A stretch of DNA of 64,000 bases from Effrenium voratum (lineage: Eukaryota > Sar > Dinophyceae > Suessiales > Symbiodiniaceae). Made by a program: the position numbers and the translations under genes. The stretch covers positions 54,998-118,997 of the forward strand of contig CAUJNA010001026.1 in assembly GCA_963377175.1 (NCBI GenBank), written 5' to 3'. Positions 1 to 13,200 of this stretch are shown in pieces. The notes below the pieces were generated by a model, which did not search any database, was not told the DNA's origin, and saw only the letters and a program-made list of their open reading frames with translations. Position 1 is the stretch's first letter. Each line of letters begins with the position of its first letter.

Positions 1-1260
1 AGGAGGGGGGGGGAGTCAAAAGTACGCAAAAAAAAAGTCAAGGAGACAAGGGCCGCATTTCCTGGTGCCGTCCGCCCAAAAAAAAGAAAGGAAACCAAAA
101 AGGGCCACTACGTTTGACAAACCTTCACACGCGTCGCTTGTGCAAATGGGCATACATTTGAATTGGGGACCCTTGGGTGGAGCAACCTCTCGTGAGGTTC
201 CCCATTCAAATTCATAGCCACATTGGGTGTGAGTCCTGTCTTTGGAGCTGGCAACCGTTTTTGGTGCCCTTTTTGGGGGTTGGACATCCAATGGAAAAAG
301 CTCAGGTGAGTCCTTTCTTTGGAGTTGGCGAATCCTTTTCGATCAAAGGGAAACCGAAATCCTACTTCGAGATGAAAATCTCGGAGACCAACCTTATTTC
401 GCACTGCAAATTCCCACAGATTTGCCAGCTCGGGGCGCTTCCTGAGTCTTGGGTTCTGTGGTGGCCTTCGGGTTCTCTTTGCGTCGGCGAGAAAGGCTCG
501 TGGCTGTCGGGCCGCTTTGCCTACGCCATCCAAAAAACTTTTTTTCGGCGACAACTCACAGCTGGCGGAGAAAAGCCCACGTGTTTTTTCTTGTTTTTCC
601 CTGACCTCAAAAAAAGGCAATCCGCGAAATCTGCACGGTGACCACCCCCCCAGATATGACCCCTTCATAAACCCCTCCGAACAAAGAAAAAAGCGCTGCA
701 GAATAGAATGCAACCTAAGAATCGAGCTCAGAAGGGGACCCCCTCGCGGGACCTGTCCAGGGTCTCGAGCTCCTGGCTATTCCCTTTGAGCTCGCCTAAA
801 GGGGTGTAGTTGCAATCTTACTCAACCTATGCACTTGGAGATTTAGATGGGTGGGACACAATTGGGTGGCGGGTCTATGTGCCAACCCTAAGCAAGAAGG
901 TTGCAAAAAGCCCAATATCCTGAATGTGCAAGTAAATGTTACCAAGCCCTTGCCAACTCAAAAGCACACACCTAAACCTGCAACAAAAAATAATATGAAG
1001 AATAAGAATAACAATAATAATAGGCATGATTGTTATCATACGTGTATCGTTATCGGTATTATGATTATACCTGTTACTAGAACTGTTATTGTGATTATCA
1101 TTATTATCATGATCTGTATCATCATTGTCCTTGGTATCTTTATCATCATTGTCATTATTACAACTATGAGTATTATAATTGTGATTCTGATCGTTGTTAA
1201 CAGAGAACAAACAATACAACTCCAAGAAGACACACAACCCCCCCCCCAGCACCACCCCAC
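1..1260. other. Left-edge non-coding stretch, probably PPR intron
   Basis: No convincing gene is seen here. Open frames on both strands lack recognisable motifs and are interrupted by homopolymers. Positions about 1000-1200 are a low-complexity A/T stretch built on ATT/ATC units. The minus-strand PPR gene to the right has a GT donor at 1260, so this sequence is most simply its next intron. A downstream exon around 430-640 on the minus strand is possible but I could not anchor it by phase or motif. Confidence 0.4.
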
Positions 1261-4200
1261 CCCGCCAATCAGCGCATGCCGCGAGGCCGTGCTCCAGCTG
1301 AGCGACGCCTGAGACGCCCGCTGCTGCAGCAGAAGCGCCCAGCGCCAAGACCTTTCCGGCGAAATGCGCGGCTCGCTCGCCTTTTTTTTCCGAGTTGGTG
1401 CCTGCAAGTTTGGGTTGGCTTTCGAGGGAACCCCCCTTTAGTTGGATGGAAACGAGTTGGTACCTGTAAGCTTGGGTTGGTTCAAAGGGAACCCCCTTCC
1501 CTTTATTTGAAAAACGACCTGGTTTGGGGGCTAGCAGCCCAAATATGCGGGCTGCTAAAGCCCTAAAAAACCACAAGCTCGATGGTTTAGAGGGAGTCAT
1601 TCACTAGAGCTCGTCTGCTGCTCTTTTCGGGGAGTTCGGAGCAACTGGAGGAAAACAGCACAGCGTCGCACCTGTTTTGTTGTTTCTTTTTTACAAGAAG
1701 CACACGAAAACTGTCTTCTCCGATGAGAAGGTCCTGCGCCTTGTGCTTCAGCCATGTCTCACATTGACCAGATCAGAACCTCAACGACAAGCGGGTCCCA
1801 GGCTGTCCTCGCCCCCAGACGGTTTTGTTGCCTTCGAGCCAAAGAACAGGAGGGTAGCGCAAACATCTACGCCCACGCCAGCAACGCGGCTACTGTTGGT
1901 GAAGACATGCCGTGTTGACCCGCCAGAATGAAGCTACAAATGACTGCAGGCATGCAAACCCATAGAGCAGTGAAGGGCTTGGATCGGAGTTGGGCCGACC
2001 GTCTGTTCAAACATGTTTAAACCACTTTGGTTCAAAGAAACTCCTTTTTGATTCAAAGGGGACCAGGGTCTAACTGTCGCTTCATCCTCTGGGGGGAACC
2101 TGACAAAGGCCAAACAAAAACGAAGCAGCACAAAAAGACAAAAAAACAAAAAGGAACTGCCAGAGATCCCTTGTCGGTGCTCGCCGAAGAGCCCAGTTTC
2201 CCATCCAATAAGTGACCTGACCCAAACCGTTTCAACACATCCTTGCGGGCGTGTCAACAGGTTTGCCAAGAAGCGGCCAACACTCATCAAAACCATCTGT
2301 AGGCCGAGTGTCTTCTGTTTTGCCCCTTGCCGAAAAGTCCCAGCAAGTGCAGCGGAGACTCTGGCAGGACGCTGCTGCGGAGTTGAAGGTGATGATGGTT
2401 GTTTCGATGCACCTGGTGAATCCACTCAGGAATCCACAAAGCAAACCGCTCTCAGCGACCAGCGTTCCCGAAATTCGGGGTGGCCCACCTCCCATCAGAT
2501 ACATCAGCCACATGCGAAGGCACCCGAAGTGCATTCCCAGATCCCAGTGGCACCCGGAGGCTCAAAGGTTCACTGGATTGGAATGGACATCCAACCACTA
2601 AAACACCCCAAAAGGCCAAAAAAACTGTCAGGAACCGGATGCCTGGGAACCACCAACAAAAGCACTAAACGCCAAACATCCCAAAAAAAAGCGCCCCAAA
2701 AAACCTGAAGGTTCCACCCAACCAAAGGTTCCACCCACTCCAGAAGCTCCAGAAACACCCTCGCCACCGCCCGCCGCGCGCGTCCGCCCGCCTCCCCGCC
2801 GCCCAGCGCAGTAGCTGCAGCCCGCGGGGCCAAGCCGCCGCCCGGAGCCGCGCGTTCAGCGCCACCACCTCGCCGCAGCCGAAGCCCAGCCCGGCCTCCC
2901 AGCAGCCTCCGCCAGGGGTTTCGCGCCGTGGGAGCTCCTAGTTTGCATGGGTGGAGCTGAGGGAATCAAAATGTTCCAGGGGACCAGGTGTTGATTCATG
3001 TTTCCACTTGTCAGGGCTCATTTGGGGTACATATTTCTTGACCCACGGCCAAGCAAGAATGGGGGGGTCCGGGGTTGGCGCTGAAACTAAGATGAGTGGT
3101 GGGAAAATAATGTTCCTGATTCGTCAGCCCTGGCCAAAATGCCGGTTTTGCCAGGAACACATTTGATTTCGTTCATCCCAACTGGTGCGAAGCGGATTTG
3201 ATTTGTCCATCCACGGTACGACCTAACGGCAATCGAACAACGAACGGCCTAGGAAAGGGCGGAAACACCTAGGGGACTAGGGCACTCCAAACGCCAACCT
3301 GGAAATGACAATTCCAGCCGAGGCTGCATCCTCCAGAAAAAAGTCAAACCAAAAAACCCTCGAAGCAAGTGGTGCGAGAGAACTTGCTTCACGTGAGGTC
3401 ACGCTTTCTTTGAAGTATGCGTGTGCTCTTTCGAGTGCGGTCTGAAAAACTTGAAATGCAGAGCTCGTCGTGTCGCATCAGAACACGGCTGGTTGAGTTG
3501 TTTCACTTCTCCACACTCCGCAGATTATCCCTCAGCTTTCTGACCTATTTAATTGGATCTATATGTCTATATATATATATACATACACATACATATTGCT
3601 TTCGTCTTTGGTGAAAACTTTCGTTTGGCTGCTCCAGGTCTCGCCCTTTTCCCTCTCGCCCCTGGCGCCTGCGCACGCGCTGATGGCCGAGTTCCGGGTG
3701 TTGGTGTTGCCGCGCACCGCCGCCAGGCGCAGGTCCCGGAAGAGCTGCAGCGCGGACCTCGGAGCGGAGGCCGGAGGCCCAGCGAGCCAGGGGTTGCCGA
3801 AAAAGGAAAACACGGGGCCCCATGGTTGGTCTTCTCTTGAAAAGACCCTTTATGAGTTTGTTTAGGTTGGTTTTTTGGGACGTGGTGTGGTTGCTTCCTT
3901 TTCTTGAGAGGACGCTCTTGTTTTTTCAGTTGGTTTAAAGGGACGCCAACGGGAAAACCTCCATTTCATTCATTTGTTTTGTGGGGGGGGGGGGGGGTTA
4001 TGCTATTTTGACACATACGCAGATGTCCCGGCTTGGTGGCTTTAAACATCAGCTTTCTGGGCCCACAGGCTGAGTTTTTCTTGGTGACGAAATGTTGTTT
4101 GTATGATTTTTTCCGGGAGAACTTGGGAAGCCGGCAAAAGTTCGGCAAAACCCTAAGGTGTCGGAGCCCGGTGGTTTGCAGGTGCGGAGGTGTGGGAAAC

Positions 4201-7200
4201 ACTTCAAGTGGAGAGAAAATTTTTAGCTTGGGAGCCGCCAGCTTTCTTTCCTTCCCCAAAACGTCCACTTCATCACTTCCACCGGAAAAGAAGAGACTGC
4301 CAAACAAAAACCTCCGCGGGTCAGCATCCTGTGGCATTTGGCTGTGGCTCAAAAAACCGGAATTCCAAAATGGGTTGCCCTGGTAAGTGGAAACATGGAC
4401 CAACACCTGCGTAACCCTCCTGGTCAATTTTGAGCCACGCCCATTTGGTTCGATCCCGGCAGCCACCATCGCTCCGCCTTGGCCATGGCATCCGCCAGGG
4501 CATTCCAAGAGATCACGTCGAGCAGACGCCTGGCGGCAGGTGGACCCCACGGCTGTGGGTCAAAAATGGGTACCTAAAATGGAACCCTGGAAGTGAAACC
4601 CAGGATTAAAACCTGGGGTTTCTGTGGTGGTTTTTCTTTGACCCACACCCATATTCATCAAACCCAGTTGATTCATGGGGGGTGTCCCTGCTTTTAAGTG
4701 GTTGTTTGATCACTTTTGGAGGGAAACACCCCCGGAACCTCGCAGGCGCGACCAACTCATGTTGACCCCTTATGAATCAAACCTGGAGCTTGGCGGTGAG
4801 TGAGAGGATCGATCCTTCCGACTCAACTGGCCCCGAAAAAGCCTTCATGGGGCAAAAAGTTCACCCCGTATGAATCAAACCCATATTCATATGGCCCCCT
4901 CGAAAAGTGACTTGATTCCCCACATTTCATTCAGGGAGAAGCACCCCCTATCAATAAACTGGGGTGGATTCATATGGGGTCAACATGATCGCTTGGGGCG
5001 GACCTGAAAAGGAACCTAGCTTCAACCCTCTTCGTATAGGCAAATTCCAGCTCGAGGCGAGGAGCTTCTCCGAATCTGGGGAAAACGTGGTGCTTGAGGC
5101 CCACACAAGCCGCGTGCGTTGCTTGGGGGCTGAGAAAATGGAAAGAAGAAGAAAAGCGTGAGCAACTACTGTTGACCTCCGGAACTAAGCAGAACCTGTC
5201 CTGATAATAGGGGGGTGGGGGCCCCTCCAAAACGGATGAACCCCGATACCCCTGTTCATACCGCGGTTTTGTTCATCCGGGCTCGACATTACAGCTTTTC
5301 GCATTCCAAATGATATCTGCGACGACATTTCACCTTTCCAAAGAGCACCGTCAGAACCAAGGAGTGTGCGCTCAAATCTTTCGTGGTCTACGATTGGAAA
5401 AGCAAAGTGTTGCATCTAACCTCTCGCGATGTGAGACAAAAACATCTTTGCCTGTGCCTTGCTGTGAGAAAAAGAAGAAAAAAAAGCTCCGATGTCTCTC
5501 TTTCCCGAGAACTGAAAACGGCAAATCCGAGCCTTTTGGTGCGTTGCTTCCTGAGAGCAATCTTTGGTGTGTTTATGAGGTTCTTAAGGGGGGATGCAAG
5601 AGGGGGGGATAAATGGGGCGACGTTTGAGTTTTCGCCTTGGGATGGTTGAACACTTTCCTTCCCTTTATATTTTCAACCATCGATTTCGCCTTCATCTCA
5701 GCCAAAGTACACCAGCCGAGAATTGGGCCCGGGTCTCCTCTGTAACGGGGAGGTATCCTGCCACTAGACTACTGGTGCAATTAATCTAGAAACACCCTCC
5801 CTTAGCAACCCCATAATGTGTAGTCCGTGCCGCTTCGATCGGCGCCTGCCTCCTGCGAAGTGCCTCGAAGGGTTCCAAGGCGGCCTCCCATTGGCCTGCG
5901 GGAGACGACCAGGCGAATCACAAGCCATGGAGATGGATGGGTTGAATGCGTCCCCACGTCCCCCCCGCCGGCGCGCCGCTCCGCGCCGCGGCGGTCTCCG
6001 CGGCGTTCAGCGCCGAGGCCGCCGCAACGCCCGCGAAGCTCGCGGAGCCGCGGCCCGATGCGGCGAGGAAGGCCTCTCGGTGGTTCATCGGCGGCTCAAG
6101 GGCTGACAGGGAAAACCCAGTTTGTTCATAGGGTGCTTCTCCCTGAAAATGTGGAACATCAAGTCAGTTTTCGAGGGGCCCCCACCCCCACCAGACTGTG
6201 GATGGACGAAATCCAATTCGCACCACCCAAGACACCATGGTTGAAACCATAACCTTTGTTGGTATTTACACCATTGTTTGTTACGGAATTTGCAGGGGAT
6301 CATATCATTCTATTCGTTTGCTTGGGTGGTGCAGGATTTCGTCCATCCACTTTAGGGCTGAAAGGGAAACCAACCGGGGGAAAATCGCCCATGGCTTTTT
6401 CCGGGGGGGGGGGGGGGCAAACCAAAGCAATGGATACATCCATATGGCTGAATCAAACATTGGTACCCAAGGCCCTGGTATATGGAAAACCTGCGGTCCA
6501 TATACCGGTCTAACTTTGACCCATACCCATTTGTTTCCCAGGACATGCTGAGCCCTTGGGTTTGTTTCCCCCAGGGCTTTTTGGACCAGAAACTCTGACC
6601 CCATCTCACATATGGGTGCGTCTCAAATTGGGGAACCCTCAACCTTTGGGTTCCTTTAGTTTCCCTAAACATTTTTCTGGTGGGCGTCTCTTTTCTGAGG
6701 GCCTTTTTGCGCGTCCCCTAAAACAAAACGCACCCAGCTTTCTGGGTCAGCGTTCCGTGTCCCTCCCTCCACATCTGCCAGCCTGCTGCCAATGCTTCAT
6801 CCCCCAGAAGCCTCCAGCATTCCAATTGGCACGGACCGGGATTGGTCGGAACTTTTTGAGTGGCCGGCTGCAAGTACCGGCTGCAAGCACCGGCTGCAAG
6901 CACCGGCTGCAAAAGCACCGGCTGCAAAAGCACCGGCTTTCGTTTGACAAGGGTTCGCGACACACTTAGCTGTACTAGCCTGGAACCAGAATGTGTGTTG
7001 GTCGTTTTGTGGGGCCTTCTTGCGGACTAAAACCGGACAGCCCGTCTCCAATCGCAACCACCCCCAAAACAACGCAAACACTTGGGTTTCATTTGTCAAG
7101 AGTGAACTCTCTAGAAAGTGCTCAAAACAAGACATTTGGCAAGAAATTGGCGGCACGTGGTTGACAGGCTCGCTTGTTGTTAGGGAACATCATTTAGAAC

Positions 7201-10200
7201 TGGTTTACGTCGCCGAGAAAAATGTCTCCGGACTATACCGTCTCTAGAGAAGTAATCGGGACGCCTAGTGTGAGTCGGACAATCCAACCAAAAGCTATAA
7301 AGTTGGATTCAATCCAACCCATCAAGGCTTCAAGTAAGCGCAACCTATCTCTCCACTCACATAACTTTGCGCGTCCGGAAACTTGAAGATCCAGCTCCTT
7401 GCCGCTTGCCCTGCCCGTCGCTCGCCTACAGCGCACCGCTGGGTCCGCTCAGTGGGCTGCAGGTTTGCCTGCTGCATCCTCGACAGCCACAGCCCGGCCG
7501 AGGCCCAGTCTCCCCGCTCCTAGCGGTGCACAAAAGACACCCCAATCACGAAGGACATCGTGCTGAGTTGGTTTCACTGACCTGATTCTGAGTTGGGAAT
7601 GATGCGAATCATGGGTGAGTGGACTAACTTCAAGCTAGTGACTCGGAAAGAGTGCACCTCATGTCCATCCCGTTTAGAGTATGGTGCGAATGGAACACTG
7701 CTCTGCGATTCGCCGAACTCATTTGCCGCCAGACTCAGCCAGCTGGCCTGGCTGTGTGCTTCGGTCGGTGGTCTTCCTCTTGGCAGGTTTTAACCGGAGG
7801 AAGACTTGGGCGGTTCAACCCGTTGAAACCATAGCTCAAGCCACTGCAATTAAAACAAACTCCATTTGAATCACCTATGAAGACCGGGGTTTTATTGTTT
7901 AAAAAAAGACCTCCTTTTGGTTTCCCGTCAAAGGGGCCCAGTCTGTAGTTCTGCAAATAGTGTTTGCCCCCTCTATTCCAGGAGGGGAAGTAAATCAGAT
8001 GGGATCGACAAAGTCATAGCAATCAAGATTTGAGTCTCAACATGAGAGGACCCGCTAAGAAACATGGTTGGTCTCTCTTTTGGTTTCCTTGACACAGCCC
8101 CTCAAAAAGGACTTGTTGAATAAGTATGGCATAACCATAGGCTTGCATGGTGTAAGTTGTAATGATTCGGCAGACCTCGACATGCAAGCCAGCAAGAATG
8201 TGTGTTTGTGCCTTGCGGGTACCCTGGCTTAGGCTGGATAAAGGCAAACCGAAAGGACAACCGCCATGTTCAGGGTCCACCAATTTGGACACTTCGGGCT
8301 TCCCATTTTCACACTCTCATGGCTTCGCCCCTCGGGCATCAGCCGCCCGACATCCCGCTTCGTGTGTGGCTCAACACTAAGGAGGGGCAAACCGCAGGTC
8401 TTGGTCCCTGTTTCCACTTCCCAGGGCAACCCATTTTGGACTTCCGGCTTTTTGCGCCACATCCCCCGCGCCTGGCACTTGGCCATGGCCGCGTTGCAGG
8501 AAGCGGCCGTCGGCCGCAGCGAGGCCCGCGCGAGCAGCGGCAGCAGCTGGGCCACGCGGCGCCAGGCGCCGGCGCCGCCGGCGCCGGCGATGGACGCGGC
8601 GCTGTTGAGGCTGATGGTGTCCTTGGGTCGGCTTCAGGTGAAAGGGGCGGGTTTTTTCGGCGGGTTATTAAGGAAAACGAGAGTATTTGGGGGTCCCCCG
8701 ATTTTTTGAGGCATAAGAGGTTCGTGGCTTCCAGGGTTCGATACATTGGCGGGTTGGTTGCGAAAATTGCGACCGGTGGGCTTCTGACTCCTTCCATGAG
8801 CTCTGGCTGGACCAAGCAATACATCTCTTGGATATGTGCCAAAGTTGGTTGCGGAATGTGTAACAACCAGACCCTGGTCATCTTCTTAAAGTCAAACCAA
8901 AAGGAGGTTCTTGAACCAACAGTAGTTGTAACATGTTTAGACAAGGGGGTGGCCCAACTGTGCCTTCCAGGAAGAAGCATTCCGGATCTGTTTGCCCCCT
9001 GGCGGCAAGCGTTGCTTGCAAATCCAAGCAATAGATCACGTGGGCGCAGGCTCTTTCACTCACCCAGCCGGAATTAATCTCTAGAAAAATCGACGAACAG
9101 GGTCGTTCCCTAAATAGTTGGGATGAACCAATTCTGGTGGTTGAAACAAAGGAGGTTCAGTGAAAATGAGCTTCCCAAATGGGTTCATCATGGAGGACCC
9201 TTGGGCAACAAGCCTGACGAAGTCAAGAGAGGGATTATTTCTCTTGCAGCAAGTTCGAGCAGAAGTTACTCCGACTAGCATATAAGAACCTGGAGTATGA
9301 GCATCAGGCAATCAAGTGAGAGAAAAACAATAAGCATGATTTCAATGTCGTTTGGTCTTCGATGTCTTTTTTGTTTTTGGTGTCTTTGGCCACCTTTTCC
9401 AAGATACTGTAACAAGTATCGATCACTTCATTCCTTTACTGAATCTTGAGTTCAGACACTCTGAGCATTGTACTTTTAACATCCGGAGGAAATCCCCAGT
9501 CACTGCGCAAGAAGCCCGAACAAGGGATCTGGATGGGGAGTATCCTCAATGCGTGGACATGCATGTCTATGAAGGATGCCCACAGTACTTCCCCCAAGAT
9601 TCATAACCCAGCTTGAAGCACCAGCTTCGGAACCAAGACTCAACCATCAATGTTGACACCAAATTCCTCAACGACCGAGTGTCCCATATGAGGGAGGAGC
9701 TGGATCACCTCTGGGGAGTTGCACTGATCCACAGATTTCTCGATTCTCAGTCATTGTCATTTGGCCATGGGTCAAAATCCCGTAACCCCAGTGAACATCC
9801 CAATCGCGCTAAAATAGGTTCTAAAATGGGTGGTGAATTCACCTACCAACCAAAATGGGATCCCAAAACGGTTTTGACAACCACAGCCATTTGGGTGTGA
9901 CTCAAAATTAAACAGGAGGGGCAAACCGCAGGTTTTGCCCCATGTTTTCACTTACCAGGGCAACCCATTTTGGAATTCCGGCTTCTTGCGCAGCCATTTG
10001 GCCACCCGGGTCGACGTTGAAGAGCCACCGAGCCCGAGCGTCGAGCTCCACCGCGCAGCTCCTGGCGCCGCAGAGGCCCCGCAGCGCCTGGCGCCACGCG
10101 GAGCCTTCGGCGGCCGCGAGGGCCGAGTTGTGGCTCACCAGGTCCGGCCTCACCTCCGCTGCCTCGGGATGGGCTCGACTCGATGTCGAAGGCAGGGCTG

Positions 10201-13200
10201 GAGTGGTTGGGGCGGGGGAGGGGGTGCTGATGCCTAGTCGGTGGAAAACAAAGGGGACCCCGCAAAACCAAAAGATCGAAAAGGGGAGCTAATTCTGGGG
10301 AAGTTGTTTGGGGGAAAAGCGCCGGGTCCCAAAATGGAAAAAATCGCTTCCTCTTATGGTTTCCCGGGAAAAAAATGAAGCAACATACGAGAAAGGGGCA
10401 GATGGCCCGCACAAAAAGACACACCCAAATGGTGCTTATGTTCTTTGGGCAAGGGGATGACTGACTTCAAAATCGGACTGGCTAGAAAAGCCTGAGCTTT
10501 GCACAGCAGTTTCCTTGGGACTTCCGTTGCCAAAGCCCCTGGCGTGAAAGTAGATGGAATGACTGAACTCACATGAGCGGCGTTCAAAAGGTCTTGTTCA
10601 AATCTAGGTCGTAAGGAGCTCTTACGCCAAGGTGCTTGGGCGAGCTTACGCGCAATACTGGTTTTCTTACGCGCTTGCATTTATATAAGCTTCCCTTGCG
10701 CAAACCTTGCGCGCAGCTCAGGCGAAAACAGTTCCTTACGAAACTGGATGGTTTCCTTACGCCCGCTTTCGCCACACACGCACACGCACGTCCCACCCGC
10801 ATCCGTCCACACACCTTTTGCCCCCGGCTCATTTCACCAACTGGGGGGTTTCCCCCCCCCCCGCCAAAAGCCAGCCAATTGTGCCACACAGCTGCGCCGC
10901 GCGGAGCTGAACCCCCAAAAACCCGGAAAAAACGCGGCCTTCCAAATGCACAAAACCAAAAACGAATTAGCGGCGCGCACTAATTCGTTTTTTGCGTTTT
11001 CCACTCCCCAGCCACGTTTTGCCAGCTAACCAGCCTCAAACAGGCATTCGTGACATGCACTAACTCCGTTTTTGGGTGTTTGAGCCCCTAACAAGACATT
11101 CCAGGTGCCCAAGACCAAAAACGAATTAGCGGCACGCACTAATGGGTGTGTCTCAAAATATCCTGTTTGGATGGGTTTTAAGGGGGAAGCCAAGGCGTTC
11201 CATTGTTTTCGAGTTCCTTCTTGGGACTCCCCAACCATCCACTTCTTGAAACAACCAGGACACCCAAACAAGGTCCCGTGTTTTTTTTGGTCCCAAACCG
11301 ACGTTGCTTGGGGGTTCAGGAGACCCCCCCTCCCTCCCCGCCCCGCCCAAAACTCTACAGATTGATTCCCCATTCTTTTCAACCATCCTTCTTTTCAAAA
11401 ACCGCTCGCTGTTTCCCCGTTCTGATGGTTTTCCGGAAAGATTCGGATGCCTGGAAAGAATGGAAATGGAAGGTGCTAGACTCGTTTCCTTTGGGGTCCA
11501 TGACTTTCCATGCCTAACCCCCCACAAAAATGACAACGCACCCTGTGAAAGAATGGAAATGGAAGTGTCCCCCCCACCTCACCCCACCTCCCCCCCTCCC
11601 CCCCAAACCCCCGCCGCCCAAAAGACGGGCGCTGCCGACTTCGCGCTTCAAGTTGGTCGCGGCCGCGGCGCCCGCATCTCCGGCAGCCAGCCGCAGGCCC
11701 GGCGCCAGGCCCTGGCGGCCGCGAAGGCGCCCAGGGCCAAGTTCTGGCGGAACACCTCCCGAGTCGCCCGGGTTGGTGCTTGAAATTTGGGGGCTTGGGG
11801 TTGAAGGAAAACGGGAAACTGATAATTGTCTCTTCTTCTTCTTCTTCTTCTTCTTCTTCTTCTTCTTCTTCTTCTTCTTCTTCTTCTTCTTCTTCTTCTT
11901 CTTCTTCTTCTTCTTCTTCTTTTTAGGGGGGGGGTTTAACTGAGGCGAGAGGTAGCTGTTTGGTTGGGTTGGTTTAAAGGGAAACCAACGGGGGCGAGCA
12001 GCACAAAAATGCATAGTTGCTGCATGTCCCAGTTTGTCACAAGCAAAAAAGCAACGGCAAACATGGAAGATCGGGAGCGTCTCTCAGTTGTTTACGTCTT
12101 AAGGCGCCAGAAGGCCCCTGGCCACATCTTCCCAATTCATCGATCGCGCCTCGCTGCCGCGAAGGCGTCGCAAGGCGTCGCGCCATCTCGGAAGGTCCAG
12201 GAGATCTCCCTCAACCCCCCCCCAGACCACAACCGGGGGATGGACACTCGGGTCATGTTGGTCCTCAAGGATCTGAGCGCAGCTTCAAGGCTTCTGGCGA
12301 TGCTAAGCCGCTAAGCCCTTCAAGATAGGCGATGTTTGGCCCGGATGCTGGCGCAAACTGGCTCCTTCCCAGGGCCGATGGTCCTTCCGGCTTCCAATGC
12401 TCCCGGAAGCCAGCATCTGGGGAGAAAGACCAGAAGCAAGGATAAAGGAGCGACGTCCCTCCCGTGTGGGCGCCCTCTTTCGACAGGCCCTCTTTCTGGG
12501 CCAGACTTAGACCCACTGCAAAAGAGATGGCTGTGGCTCAAAACCAAGGTGCCCAAAATGCGCCGATTTGGCATGCTTGCCCCACCTGTTTAACGCTACA
12601 AATCGGACGACAGAACCCCACATTTCTTTCCAGCGTTGCGCCAAGCGGCGGGGCGACCATTCATAATGCAAGCAGCGCGACTGGGCGATGCAAGCGGCGA
12701 TGTGGGGCCTAGTGAGTGAACTGCGCCTGAAGTCGCGCCAACAGAATCAGGTTGCCTGAAGCATGACCCAAGACTGCAAGACAAGAGAACACGCTTGAAT
12801 TGTGTTTGAAGAGAGGCTCCGAAGCTCGGCATTGATCTCGTTGGTTGCATGCTAAATCACGGAAGGATGAGACGCTTATTTCGAATGTTTCCTAGCAAAC
12901 CGCCAGTTCATCGGACTGGCAATGTCTCTGCCGCGTGTAAGCCGGACTCAATTGCGGGAGCCATCCATGCAGTTCCCAGAGTCGCAATTCAACTCGACGG
13001 CCATTCACGGTTGCAATGACATAGGAAGCGGTCTCTGGTCAGCGAATCTTCACAATTCAACTCGACACGCCTCTTCTATGTTTCCTCTGGCTCGCGCGGA
13101 TGTCACCACGGCTCCATTCAGAGCAAGGGGGGCACCCAAATCTTTAAATGTGCATCACACACCGTCCCTTCCCAAGAAACCATTCATTTTCCCTGATTCT

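Noticed and set aside
11514..12014. Poly-Lys frame
   Set aside because: Translation of the (TTC)n tract inside a PPR intron.
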